Shown here: in pieces, positions 27,301-39,600 of the stretch | Layout of the letters: each line of letters opens with the position of its first letter | Position numbering within the stretch: position 1 is the stretch's first letter | Assembly (NCBI GenBank): GCA_014526335.1 | Contig: JACTAT010000056.1 | Span: 1,072,943 to 1,136,942, forward strand | Origin: Chrysaora quinquecirrha | Taxonomy: Eukaryota > Cnidaria > Scyphozoa > Semaeostomeae > Pelagiidae | DNA length: 64,000 nucleotides | Reading direction: 5' to 3' | Translations under genes and position numbers: made by a program | The notes under the pieces: model-generated | Seen by the model: only the letters and a program-made list of their open reading frames with translations | What the model was told of the DNA's origin: nothing | The model's database searches: none

Positions 27301-30300
27301 TTGCATCCAGTCTTAACACGATTAAGTTTGATTTCTAAAGTCGTAACAGTATTACGATTATCGCACGATTATGTTTGAAGATCGTCAACAGGAGAGAATT
27401 TTAATGGAAACAACAGAACTGATTTGTAGAAATCGTCACGATTCTGCAATCACGATTCCATGGTCATTTGAGAATGACATTACGATTGCACCAATTGCTA
27501 CAACAAATTGTTCCATGTGATCACGCGACGACAATCCTGTGATAAGAAAATCTCACAATCGTGCGACATTCGTACAACAGATACGATATTATGAACCAGT
27601 TACGTCCTCGCCATTCCAAAGAGGTGCTCGAAAAGCTTTAAAAATTGGGCATGAAACTTTCAATTAAATCTACTAAAGCCATTTTCATAACATTTAATAC
27701 ATTTATTGGTTTAACTAATTTTATTTCTGTGCTGATAACAGATCTGATCTGACTAATTCCTTTTAACAAAGTGAAAGAAAAAGCGAAATAAGGCGTCTGG
27801 CCGAAAGGCTATAAACTGATCGGTAGCATATCTTTATGATAGGATAAGATCGATAATATAATACCTTTGTTTATAACAAAAGGGTGTCACAGAAACAGTG
27901 TTGGAGGAAACTATTGAGACTTATACGAAGCCTGAACTTTATCACTTGATACTGTTGAAAATCCAAGATCCCTCCTCGATAAGTTAAATGAAAGTTACTT
28001 CAGATCTTGTTACTCTTCTGAAATCTAACTGACAAAATAGCTAATAAGCATTTGGAGGGAGGCTAAGGAAAATTTTTAACAGGGTGTGTTTCCTTAGGTA
28101 TTCCTGACCTTATTCCCGAAAACAGACAAAACTGAGACTGAAGTAAATTGTTAAATTAATTACTTTTGTATTTGCTGATATCCAATTTGATGTTTCACTG
28201 TCATCGTCACATTTTTTCTGCCATTTCTTTAACCACTAGAGTAATTAAAAGTAACTGATAGATAAAGTGCCAGAGGCAACACAAAAATTACAAGAAACCA
28301 ACTTTTAAAGCCCAGGCCGAACGTAGCCAATATTTCACCCAACATCACGGGCTAGACCTTACCAAAGATGGTTACGCGACGGCAAAAAGGCAAAATCTCA
28401 CTTTGAAACTTGATTTTTCTGCACAAATTTTGGCTTTACGAAGATCCGAATTGACTAGACATAGTAAAACAGAAAAAATTTCATACAATCCCTATCCAAT
28501 TTTTCAAAATCTTAATTTTTCTTCGCGCGATCCGCAATTTTCCACACTCAGTCCTGTTGTGAAATCGTCTTTTTACCCTTATTCCGCCCGAGTAATTTTA
28601 GCCTCACTGCGAACAATAGGAGTTAGACATCTAGCGACTTTGTCGCTTATATATCATTGGGCCTCATTTGCCCAAAGCTTCAACTTATATTTAAACCAGA
28701 CGATAAAAAAGCGTTCACAAATTACGTTTAGATGGTCCTAGAATAAAAGAAAATAGAGAAGTAGGAAGTACGAATAAAAAACGAATATTGGGATGTACGA
28801 AGAAAATAGACAAAACAGCGAAGTACGAAGGACGAAAATAAAGGAAGAGAAGTAAGCGCGAAAAATGAACAGAGACGTTTGGTTAACGAATATAAAGAAA
28901 ATAGAGAAGTACGACGGAGGAAGATGAAGGAAGCGAGGTATTAACTTCAAAAATAAACGAAAAGAGAAAATCGGAGAACGAATATTAGCGAAAATGGAGA
29001 GCTTTGAAGTACGAAAATAAACGAAAATTCAGAAGAAAGAAGAAAATAAATGAAAATTGATAAGTACGAAAGACGAAAAAGGCGAAAAAGAGAAGCACGA
29101 GAAATATCAAACATATATGATTACAAGGAGGAAGCAAAGATTCAGCAGTGTTAAATTATATAACGATGACATACCTTGCATTGAACTGGTTCATGTGTTG
29201 GTTCTCCACATCCAAAGCTAAAAGAAAAACACCAAAAATGTAGGAAACAATTTGCTACTAGAGTGACTGAATTTTGATTTATGTATTTGAGTTTTATAGA
29301 TTATACAGGATTAGTTTTGCAGATAAAACCATTACTTAAAGCCTATACTTAGTATACTGTGTATGTAAGTTTCGGTTTTTTACATAGGCCTAAGAGGAAA
29401 TTGAAAAAGTTTAAAAATAGCTCGTTGATGACGCCATATACCATATTCGACAAATTGAACTAAAGAGTTGATTAAATTACGGAGATCTCTACAGAAAATA
29501 TGGCTAAAAAATTTGTCATAAAATCTTACCAGAATGAAAATCCACAGATACAGTCAACAGGCCTTGCAATGCTGTATGAAACCTTAACTGCATTTGTGCA
29601 ATCAGGTGCTGGACACCATCGCAAAAGTCGATTACTCTGATCAGAATAGAGAGAATTATTTAATGAGGGTCTGTTGTGGAATCTTGAGAAAGGTGTTAGG
29701 TGAAGAAGTGAAGAAGCGAGCAGGAACCTTGCTTTAATCAGTATTTGAACAGCAGAGTCGAGGGCACATAGGTGGAGTCAAAATCTATGTTATGAGCAAC
29801 AAGACTTTTGGAAAACACAACAGATACATGTTACAAGATGCATTACAAAGAGCAAATGAAAGAACAGTTATTGTTGTGAGAAAAGCAAAAGAAATGATAA
29901 GATTTACTTTTTTCAAGATTCATCTTCAGTTTATATATATATAAACTATAGGCATCCTGAAACTGTTTGGCAAAGGAGGGAGCAGGTGTTTTCAAGATGA
30001 TTCTAGAGATGTTTATTCCATTTAAGAAACGGGCTTCTTCAAGAAATTACTGATAGACATGCAATCTTATCAGAACATGCTTAGTTTGAAATAAAATTCT
30101 GTTCAAGTTCTCGAGTTAGAGCTGTAGTATCAGTAGCAATAGGATATTAATCTTCTAAACAAGAGATAAATACCTGAACAAAACTGTCCGCTATTAGCTT
30201 CAGATACTTTGATTTCACTCTTGAATCTTGCAAAACCTTACTGTAGAACAAAAGAAAGATGATTGCATAAATAGCGATATGAGATAATAACGGAAACGGA

Positions 30301-33300
30301 CTCGAGAATACAGCAGTTTCATTGAGTACTCCAAAAACAGTATGCAAATCAGAACTAGACTGATTCATGGTTTTTTGGACCTGGCCAGATGGTCAAATAA
30401 TTTGGACAACCATATGAAATTTCTTTTTAACTATCTGCTTTTTGTGACATGCATAAAATGAGTTTGAAGTTTTAAACTCTAAACGAATACACCTTATACA
30501 GCGGACACTTATCTAAAATAGACAATGAAATTGGTCCCTTTGGTGACCGTTACATGGAAGTTAAGCTGTAATGCTGCCTGTTGATAACGCTTTAACAAAC
30601 AAAAAAGGCCATGTAAAATTTTCGAAATATTTTTCTGTTGTTCTTAAGTGTCCGTTGTATTGTGATACGATTTCTGCTGTAAATATTAACAAGTGACTTT
30701 TTTGTAAAATAGAAAAATGAAATACGACATGAAACATCACATCATCAGTTGAGCAACTGATTATAATAAACAGTGAATATATATCATTTCTTACAGGAAA
30801 TTTATTTATAAGACAATACCAAAGAATAATAAAGGAATACCAAAGTTAAAATAGTAAGGTTTTCAATTTTTGAGTAGTACAAATCTTTAAAATTGCGATG
30901 TACAGCGGAAACATTTTCGGGCATACTTAAAAGCTCTTTTCGTCTGACATGCCTCAGAGTATAAACGTTGGAAACAGAGCGGAACACTTGAAAAAGGCGG
31001 AATTTTTAGCCAGATGCAGATCGAAATGCACCAATCAGAAAGCGTAGCTGAATTGGCATTGTTATTTAAACACCAATCAGCTTGCCGGCTACAGCTGGAA
31101 GATCAATATGATTAATTTAAGAGTCCAAGTGAGAAAACAAACTCTTTCTGTCTACACAGAACTGGCCTTTCGGTTCTGATGCAGACAGAACAATCCTCTC
31201 TGTAATTTTCTGTACAACTAGGGTTGTTGAGTAAGTGTTGTCCTAAGGTTTTTTAAAAGAAGTCTACACAAGTCTACGCACTGGAATCGTTAGATTATCA
31301 AGGAAACTTGGGCACTGGGCTTGTTCTTACAAAAATGTTTATCATGTTTCATTTGTCTAGCTTATTAAAGAATTGTAGATATCCTCCATAACGGAGATAG
31401 CCTTCAATTACCTGACAAAGTGTTCATCTACAAGAATACTGCAATTTGTTGCTGGGCAGAATATTTGCTGTCCAATATTCTCTTCTAGAATTTTTCGATT
31501 TAGATATTCATTCCAGCAATGTGGACAATACATGTGACCACATTCAAGTCCTGACATTGTCTGAAATGCAAAAGAACACATAATCATTATACTAGCAAGT
31601 TCCTGAGTTTTTTGGATGACTGGTTTTAGAATTCAGTGGAACCCTACTATGACAGACAACAGAGGGACTCATCCATTGTAGGGGGTTGTCCCCTGTAAAG
31701 GGGGGTGTTTCTACAAATAAAATACCTCTGGGGTGAAAGTATTTGCCCATTGCACTGGGGTATCCATTTTATAGAGGTGTCTATTGATCAAGGTTAAACT
31801 TTACCTAAATCCATAGAGAATCAAACTTTTTGTTTGAGTTACAGATCAAAGAGACATGAATAAAACCATTGCAAAATTTCTAGAAGATTTTGAACCATAT
31901 TTTTGTTTTAAGATTATCAAAATTTGGGCTCTGTTCTCCAACCTCTATTTATCTAGCAGCAGTATCTATTTTAGCTTTAATCTGTAAGCATATAGTTTGA
32001 GATAAAAACTCAGTACCTCTGTTGGAACTGGAGAAAGACAAATATCACATTGAGTTCTCTGGACAACCCTTCCACTATTTGACCTCAGAAGCTAAAAACA
32101 AAGCAAAGACAAGAGTCATTTTGCTGTCATTCCTGTAAGACAACTCATAACATGAAATATCATTTATTGCATTTATTTATATAACTTATTTTCAGTCAGA
32201 GCAAGTGATGATTAAATGCATAAAAACATGTATAATGCGAGATCAGACCTTGTCAAAGAGGCCTGGGTTGGCATGAGATTCTTCTGGAAGAGGTGCTCAT
32301 CTTGAGTAAAGGAATCCTTCTTGTCTGAACTGACCTGTATTGCGGTCGCTTCAGGAGAGGTAGATCAGAAAATTTGGCTTCAAACCCCAGCTTATCAGCT
32401 CAAGGAGGCATTTTACCAAGTATTTTCCATTTTTAAGTTACTTGGGTCTTATTCCTTGACTTTCTGTACATATTTAATCATTTATTGTCACACATTCCTC
32501 ATCAGTCTTTGCCTGTCATTAGTTGCGAATCAGAAGAAAAAGTTGCTACACTACCTATCCTACAGTGACCCCAATTCTGATGGTTGTACATTGAGACGAG
32601 TTCCTTATTCAAGATGACTGCCATCATCCAGAAAAATCCTAGCCCAATAATCTTTTAAAAGGTCTATTACCCACTAAAATGAGCAACGGAAAACCCTAAA
32701 ATCTAATTCAGATATATTGATAAGATTAAGATCATTATTCAGAAAATCTACTTGGATATAATCCTTTCAAAACTTTTCATCACTTACCCTTGAGTTCTTG
32801 ATAGTATTTGTCCTGTGTGGACTAATAACGTGTGCTTCTTCAAATAACTTATCTTGGTCTCCACTGTAATATCTAACACAGAAAAATAAATCATCAGTTC
32901 CTATTTACGTATATTTGAGTCATTTATCATGTTGACTAAGATATCCTGTTATTACACGTTTTTTTATTTTTATAAGAAACCTAGCTCGGGGCCTAGTTCT
33001 AAAAGTTTCTTCATTTTTGGTCCAATTTTAGTTCTAAAAGTTTCTTAACAGTTTCTTAATGAATTGAAATAAATTGCAGTAAACACGACAAAAAACCTTC
33101 TGTGAGATACAAGGAAACCAGTATTGCTTACAGATGCAAGAAATTGCATGGAAATGCTTGAGAACTAATTACTACCTTAATGTGAATCAGTATGTTGGAA
33201 AACGGATGCAAAAATTTCTACAGTTTCTTAACTTCTCTCCTAGTTCTAAAAGTTTCTTAACTTCATGGGTGTCTAGTTCTAGGTTTCTTATAAACCGGTT

Positions 33301-36209
33301 TCTTATAAAAAATGTGTATATGAAAAGAGCTTGTGTAGTTCTTCATAAGTTAACTCAACAATTTATGCAAGTTTATGTATGTCTTAGAAGATTTAGATAG
33401 GGTGGTTTTTTTTGTTTATAACTGGTTAACTCAGCTTATGAATGTAGTTTATTAGTTTGTCATATACCATATATTTATTGTAACCGTGTATTTTGGTCTC
33501 TGGAGTTAGCATGCAGGGCTCACAAAGATAATGTTGTGGGTTTGAGCCATAGTCTTTCCATTTCGATTGCAGAGATAATAACAAGTTGGGCAAGTTGTTA
33601 GCACAAATGTGCCTCTCCTCACCAAGGTGCAAAATTGCTACCTTGAAAATGAAAGCAACAGAATTTCAGAAGCACAAATGTGGCTGCACACTTTTCATAA
33701 AAACTTCCCAAGGGTGAAAAAAAATGCTTGAGCTGATGGGGTAATAGAATTGAAAAGCGTATATTGAATTATTGTTAGGGTGCCATATTACACGTTTTTT
33801 TTCTTTAAGAAACCGGTTTATAAGAAACCTAGAACTCGACACCCAAAATGTTAAGAAACTTTTAGAACTAGGAGGAAGAAGTTAAGAAACGTGAAATTTT
33901 TGTGTCAGTTTTCCAACATACTGATTTCACATTTGTGGATGTAGTAATCAATTTTCAAGCATTTCCGTTCGATTTCTCGCACCAGCATGGCTAATTCTTT
34001 GCAATACATAATATTAATAATTTGCTTGCTTCATTTACGTTTTTTATCGTTTCTACTGCAATTTATTTCCATTAAATCAAGAAACTGTTAAGAAACTTTT
34101 AGAACTAAAATTGGGTCAAAAATTAAGAAACTTTTAGAACTAGGCCCTGAGCCAGGTTTCTTATAAAAAAACGTGTAATGCAATAACCTTTACCTTTACA
34201 ACCTTTATTGTATTGTTTCTATCAAATTCATATTAGTTTCAACATTCATATTAGATTAGTTTCTTTTATGCTATAATTACTGCAAAAACAGTCTTTTGGC
34301 ACAGGTTAATTTGTCCTTGCATGAACTCCTCTTTGGACTATGTCTTACACAAAGATTTTTGAAATTGTCAACTGAAATATCCTTACAACACAATGCATAC
34401 ACAAACCTGTCAAGAAGCTTTTCTTTGTCCCACTTAAAATGTGTCAATAATATTCTAGCAGTTGCAGGTGAAATCTAAAATGAGAAGGAAAAGCAGTTAT
34501 TAATGTAATTTCCATTATCACTATATCCATTGTGTGATTTGGGATTGACATCAACCAGCACTGGTAAAAGGGAATAACCTTGCTGGAAAGCAAGCTAAAA
34601 ACCCCTCAATTCTTTTTTTAGTCAAGAAGCACTCCTCTACATTCCCTTTTGTTCACAGCCATTCTAGTAATCTAAAAGCATTAGTCCCTTAGTCATGAAC
34701 ATGTCTGCTTGTCTTATAGAAATGATTTTCTTCGAAATCATAAGATATCAATTTTTGATATGAAAATTGTGTAAGGCACCCATAAATTAGTCTAGGTGCA
34801 AAGTTTTACTATCTTAAGGCACTTGTATTATCCCTTTTATGAGCCATCCAAGTTTGCGAATTTATAAAGGCTCAGACCCTCTGGGGTAAAAAGTTTCACC
34901 AAAAGTTGCACAGTTAACCTAACAATGATTTGTTACCAAAAGAGCTGATCAATATTTTGAATTCACAATTTATTGAATTTTTATCAAAAATTCAGTCTGG
35001 GTGCAAAGTTTCACTATCTCAGCACTTGTATTATCAATTTTATGAGCATTCACAGTTTAAGGGCTTAGACTGAATGGGGTAAAAATTTTCATCGTTCTTT
35101 TTTGTGGTCAAAGCCATTATGAAATCAGGAACTTCAAATGCTCATAAAACTAAGAACACAAGTGCAAGGACAGTGAAGCTTTGAACCTAGACTAAGTTTT
35201 TGATGCTTTACACACATTTTTTTTATAAGGAAGTGCTTTATAAGGAAGGTAGTACTCGGGCTGGCAAAAACTTAAGGAATTTCTAGTACTGGAACGGAGA
35301 CTACTAAGGAATCTGACTTTTTCTTTAACTTAGCATATTGATTAAAAAAATGAAGTTTTGAATTAAAAGAGCAAGCAATACTTATTGCCGTTTTCAATCA
35401 TTATTCATTTCTACTCGTCTTCTGAAACCTTTATGACCTATATTTCCTTGACCATTGGTTGTTTTTAAGAATCACAAAGTAAGAAGTTAAGGAATCGCTA
35501 AGGAATATTGAGTACTCAATTTTCACCATCAGATAAGGAATTTTCAGTACAACTGACCCTGAGCCGAACTTCCTTATAAAAAAATGTGTGTATACCATCT
35601 TCCCATTGAAAACCCGATATCTTGTGATTTTGAAAATTTTCAATGCTGTGGAATATTAACAGAAATGAAATGATCTATAGGGGTAATATTTTCTATTGTT
35701 TTAGCCAAACTTGCGCACAAAATTCTTCAGGGGAGGGGATTGAGTCCGTGATTTGTGCTTGGAATTGTAAACACTCTTTCATGGGAAAAAGGCTGGAAAT
35801 ATGATGGGTGTTCCAACAAATTCTGGCCGGCATTGTAGGTTTGCACTTTACAAAGTGTCCAGCCAGAGGGCTGTGGTGTACCGCCTTTGTAGCCCTGTGA
35901 CCTTTATAGCTTTATTTTGCTTTAGAAGATCAAACAATGCCATCTAGGCTAGGCCCTAAATAAAAAGCTGCGAATCTTCCCAAAACCAACCTGAAAAACA
36001 TTGTTAACATCATCTATGCTTTTAGTCATAACCATAACTATCGATTCAGGCGTTAGGCATTCATATTGAAAGTCGTCATCGTATGGCCTTTTGGCAGCCG
36101 GTTCAGATGATTCGACGTCGTCTCCCACAAGGAAATCATCATCATCATCGAACCCTTCTGACAGTCCATCTTCTTCGTCATTAAAAATGTCTTCTTCTTC
36201 TGATTCCAT
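21303..36209 (-). CDS. ARIH1: Ariadne-1 RBR E3 ubiquitin ligase (3' end incomplete)
   Basis: RING-between-RING ligase that passes ubiquitin from an E2 through its own catalytic cysteine, usually with neddylated cullin-RING ligases. Sixteen exons, all phase-consistent: 36209-35991, 34474-34407, 32872-32788, 32091-32017, 31560-31412, 30240-30174, 29636-29530, 29217-29175, 28235-28164, 26392-26315, 25534-25482, 24843-24786, 24382-24299, 23494-23435, 22587-22474, 21415-21303. They give 481 residues plus two bases, near the family length. Visible parts: acidic N-terminus; RING1 from CDIC (139-142) with [12 protein letters not shown] with WCPAPDC (from Trp228) and CGFSFC; RING2 ECPKC (296-300) with catalytic Cys310 in [17 protein letters not shown]; and the Ariadne helices from about residue 359 ([13 protein letters not shown]). 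The last about 25 residues are not confidently located. The introns host many MITEs. Confidence 0.93.
21488..21805. mobile_element. TACAC-family MITE, AAGAAC type (diverged)
   Basis: Begins CACACTCTTTTTAATAAGAG and ends AAAACGAGTGTA. It contains TTAAGTTCTTGC, AAATGTTCTTAG, TTGTTCTTAC and TTTGTTCTTAA, the AAGAAC motif on the complementary strand. It lies just downstream of the last confirmed ARIH1 exon. Confidence 0.6.
22776..22858 (-). repeat. tRNA-like sequence (SINE head or tRNA pseudogene)
   Basis: The minus strand reads GCGCCGTGGCCTAATCCAGC near its start and GGGCTCGAACCCC about 45 bp later, resembling the A and B boxes of a serine/leucine-type tRNA with a long variable arm. The acceptor stem does not pair well. 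It is inside an ARIH1 intron. Confidence 0.4.
25009..25365. mobile_element. MITE with internal duplication in an ARIH1 intron
   Basis: The segment 25085-25365 begins TACCGTAAATCCTGTAACAA and ends AGGATTTACAGTA, giving short terminal inverted repeats. A module with AAGCCCCCTGGTGACTTATC and TTTATGGAAGGGGGCT occurs at 25096-25150 and again just outside at 25009-25066. Confidence 0.65.
26315..26392 (-). CDS. ARIH1: ARIH1 exon 10, catalytic RING2 core
   Basis: 78-bp exon in phase 0, 26 residues from [11 protein letters not shown] to NTACR, with a good 3' splice site (ending GAAG) and the 5' splice site GTAAGT. It holds the zinc ligands of RING2 and the catalytic Cys310 within GGCNHM. The following exon supplies SDFCWVC. 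All catalytic features are intact, so the ligase is expected to be active. Confidence 0.93.
27047..27262. mobile_element. GTCGCGCG-repeat element, copy 2
   Basis: Second copy of the CG-rich-motif element: left edge ATGTCGCGCGTAACATG, right edge AATGTCGCGCGCGACATGTG. Internal GTAGCGCGCAACAAAATTTG and paired GAAACATTT/GGGAGACA motifs are present. The similarity to 12873-13085 lies in architecture and motifs rather than end-to-end identity. It lies in the ARIH1 intron between exons 9 and 10. Confidence 0.65.
28738..29110. repeat. Purine-rich degenerate tandem repeat
   Basis: About 370 bp with a strong A/G bias on the plus strand, built from degenerate units such as GAAGTACGAA and ACGAAAATAAACGAAAA. 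It lies in the ARIH1 intron between exons 8 and 9. No coding claim is made. Confidence 0.75.
30490..30665. mobile_element. Probable small MITE
   Basis: The segment near 30490 reads ACCTTATACAGCGGACACTTA, and near 30645 TTAAGTGTCCGTTGTATTGT lies in inverted orientation, giving imperfect inverted ends about 150 bp apart. No coding sequence. It lies in ARIH1 intron 5. Confidence 0.5.
32953..33318. mobile_element. TACAC-family MITE, AAGAAAC type
   Basis: Starts TACACGTTTTTTTATTTTTA and ends AAAAAATGTGTA. It contains repeated AGTTTCTTAA/TAAGAAAC motifs, always next to TTCTAAAAG or CTAGTTCTA. The right end carries the paired motif TATAAACCGGTTTCTTATAA. It lies in ARIH1 intron 2. Confidence 0.88.
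33789..34177. mobile_element. TACAC-family MITE, AAGAAAC type, inverted copy
   Basis: Starts TACACGTTTTTTTTC and ends AAAAAAACGTGTA. It is in reverse orientation relative to 32953-33318, beginning with TTAAGAAACCGGTTTATAAG and ending with AGGTTTCTTATA. Eight AAGAAAC copies. Both sit in the same ARIH1 intron, 470 bp apart. Confidence 0.88.
34788..35195. repeat. Imperfect direct and inverted repeats
   Basis: A unit with GTGCAAAGTTTTACTATCTT, GCACTTGTATTAT and a GGGGTAAAAA tail occurs at about 34795-34905 and again at 34998-35090. An inverted partial copy (CAAGTGCAAGGACAGTGAAG) ends near 35195. The nature is unknown. They abut the MITE at 35209. Confidence 0.65.
35209..35592. mobile_element. 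TACAC-family MITE, AAGGAA type
   Basis: Starts TACACACATTTTTTTT and ends AAAAAAATGTGTGTA. Eight AAGGAA motifs, with the paired terminal motif ATAAGGAAGTGCTTTATAAG at the left. It is the reverse orientation of 9646-10029 and 17111-17302, with a matching core (AGAAATGAATAATGATTG-like region on the complement). Confidence 0.88.
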
Positions 36210-36611
36210 CGCTGAAAAGCTTCAAAACGACTGCCAGAAGTGTGTTACGTTAACAGTTCATGATAATATCACTAGAAATACGCGAAAAATTTCCAAAATG
36301 CATCAAAACCTTAGCATGAAATTTCCAATCTAAAATTTTGCAATGCCAGCAAGCTGTCATTTTGTATATATAAATTTCTCCAGAATCAAGCATTCTGATT
36401 GGCTGAAAATCCATTTGTTGTGACGTCATAAGAAGTATGGGAACGAATCATGCAGAAATTATCTAGGGGTTTGGTGACTAATGACGAAGCTGCGAAGTAT
36501 TTAAGCAACGCTGCGAGGTTACACATGCGCACAACGTGAACTTGAAACGAAATGGCCTAAGTCGACAAAAGAACATTTTGAGTTTTGCTTCTTTTCCCTA
36601 CGTTTTGAATA
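36210..36611. promoter_or_regulatory. Divergent promoter region between ARIH1 and DDX46
   Basis: 402 bp separate the two start codons, which point away from each other, so the two genes must share this region for their core promoters and 5' leaders. The order of elements inside cannot be fixed from sequence alone. A TATATATAAA run near 36364 is visible but its role is unknown. Confidence 0.75.
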
Positions 36612-39600
36612 ATGGGAGGTGAAACACGAGGAAGACGAAGAGATAGAAGTTCAAGCTCAGAAAATGAGAAAAAGAAAACGAAAAAATCACGCAAATATCG
36701 AAAGAGAAACGTGTATAAAAGTGACTCAAGTTTGTCATCAAAATCTGATGAAGAAAGGTAAAAATCCTTTCAACGTTCAAAAAAAAGCAACAAAACGCAA
36801 TAATACTTGCTTAATTATTTAGCCTTGGAAAACAAGACACAGGCCTGACTCAAGGCTAAATAATTAGGCAAGTCCCCCTTTGCAGTCAGAGCAAATCCAA
36901 TAGCTGACCTCTCTAAGTTGAAAGTGATATTGCGTGCCCCTCATCAATCCAAATTGCTGACCCCTCGATCGACATCGCAAACCCCTCGATAGAGCAAGGG
37001 GGTTTGCTTGGATTGAGCAGTCTATCATGGACCTTGTGATCTAAAAGCTAAATCCAAAAGTCTTCTATAGCATTGCAGATCGTGCATGTTACCCTCAGTT
37101 TGCATCACGATCTTAGACCATGGGATAGCAGTACTGTACCATTGTGGTGCCCAGGCCCAGTCTGTGGTGTAGTATGGCAATTCTCGACATGATTTGGTGC
37201 ATGAAGGAGCACATTTCCATTGTTCTCTCATATTGTTCTGTTGTTAATCTTGCAGGTACAAATGCCATATTCCACAGACTAGTCTTGATTTTGCAAAATT
37301 TGCACCTGAATGAAAACAACCTGTCCTCAAAAATTCAAAAAGGGCACTTAAACAAAATATCTCTGGTAGTTTTTGAGTGAAAATGGTTTAACATCAAAAA
37401 ATGCATCTTATACACTATGTTGAAATTCAAAATGGAAGGTCAATTTCCCTTGTTGTACTGAAATTTTGAAGGTGCACTTGGCTGTAAATGGACAACTTTA
37501 TCAATTGTACCTCATCTGAGATCTCCTTAGGCTTGAAACCTTCCACAAAATCCAGAGGGACCAGGATTCAGTTTGCATTCAGTATGCCAGTCTGCATAGT
37601 GTGGGGCATGCATTCTTGAGATAAACAACAGAACAACAGAAATGGGGTGCAGAAAGCATGGGGGCAGGAAGAGCAATTGCCTCCACTGCCCTCATGGAAA
37701 TTGTGAAATTCTTTGATTTTCCTATTTTTTTGCCCTGAATTTGTTGCTTCTGCCCCTGCTGCCTGCTGCCCCCATGTCTTGCTTCCAGAGCCTCTCAATA
37801 GACAAGAACAATGGAAATGCACTTCTGCATGTGTGAGATCTCGCTGGGAACTGCCATCACAGACTGGTCAATGTGTAGCCTAACCCCTACTACACAAAAG
37901 AATAAGTAGGTATAACATTTCCACACATGCAAACAAGTTTTTAAATAAAGCAATATTTTCAGCGTTTTTCAAGTTAAATCAAGTTTTCAACTCACTTGTA
38001 GTGAATAATCCTCAGTCATTGTCCTTTTGTGCTGTTTGCATGTGGAAAGTCTTCTGTCCCAAGTTGTAAAGTAAAAAGGAAAGGAATGATAAACTAGGTT
38101 AAACTATGTGAATATTGATGGCCCCGGAGGATGGTAAAATGAAAATCTTGTAGCTTTTCTGCCTCAATCTTTCCTGTCATGGCCTCTGTCATAGCTCTGC
38201 TATCAAAAGGTAAAGACCATCTTTGATTGAAACATCTAGTTAGCTTTAGGCGACAGTGAAGTCTGTTTCATGTGCACTCAATGCGCAAGAATGTTGCAAT
38301 CAAACTGTTTTTTATTGACATTCTTATAATTATTTTTCCGCAGATCATCACCTGATAGAAAGAAATCCAAAGCTAAAGCAAAGAAAAAGCACCAGGAAAG
38401 TCCAAGTCCTGAGAAAAAGAAGAAGAAAAGAAGATCAAGGTCTAGGTCGCAATCAGTATCATCAGCTGAAAGAAAGCCAGTAAAGAAGAAAAAAGCAAGC
38501 AAACGTAGTGATAGTGAAGAAGATTATACAAAAAGAAAAAGGAGACATGGAAGTGATAGCAGAAGCAGAAGCAGATCACCAAAGACAAAGAAGAAGGAAA
38601 AACAGAAATACAAAGATGCTGATCAAGGCAAAGATGAGAAAGGTGGCAGGGCAAGAAAAAAAGCTTCGTCTGATGTTGAGGATAACAGAGGTGATGATAG
38701 TGATGACCAAAGGAAAAGGAAGAATACGAAAAGAGAAAAGGAATATGATAAAGATCGGGTGTCAGGAAAGGTCAGGGATAGAGATAAGAATGGGAGCTAC
38801 CAAAAAGAAAGAGATGACCGTAGGGATAGAGATGACCGTAGGGATAGAGACAGGGAAGGAAGACGTAGAGAAAAAGATGATGATAGGTACAGGGAGGAAG
38901 AAAGAGAAAGAAGAGACAAGGATAGAACCAGAGATCGCTATAGAGAAGACAGAGAAAGGAATAGGGATAGAGAAAGAGATAGAGATAGGCATCGAAGAGA
39001 GCAACGACCAGATGATAAGATGGAAAGTAAAGATAAGAAAGAAGCAACAGAAGGAGTAGCACTTGGTGATATTGAAGATGAGATGAAGAGAAGGAAAGAT
39101 AGAGTAGAAGCATGGAGAAAAGCAAGGCAAAAGAAAGAAGCAAAAAATGTTGAGGAAGATGCAGAAGGTACATCAGAAGGGAAGAAGTGGACGCTGGAAG
39201 ATGATGATGACGATGATGTAGAGGAAGGTCAGCAACATAAAGAAGCTAGTAAGGATGATGAAGAAGAGCTTGATCCATTAGATGCATATATGAAAGAAGT
39301 GAACAAAGAAGTGAAAAAGATAAGTTCGTTTGGAGATGTTGCTGGCGGGAAAGGAAAGACTGCTACTATAGTTACTACAGTTGTAAAGAAGGCTGCAGAA
39401 ACGAAAGAAACAAAACCAGAGGTAATGGAACAAAATCAAGATCTTATGGAGTACTCTTCGGAAGAGAATGAAGGAGAGGATATCTTGGAAGGAAATGCTT
39501 TTGCTGCTGTGAAGCAAAAGAAGAAAAAGGAGTTACTAGCTGCAGACCATTCAAAGATCTACTACAAGCCATTTAGAAAGAACTTTTATGTCGAAGTACC

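Noticed and set aside
38508..39173. Overlapping frames on both strands inside the DDX46 N-terminus
   Set aside because: They are shadows of the purine-rich Arg/Lys/Asp/Glu-coding region of DDX46, whose frame continues in phase from exon 1.
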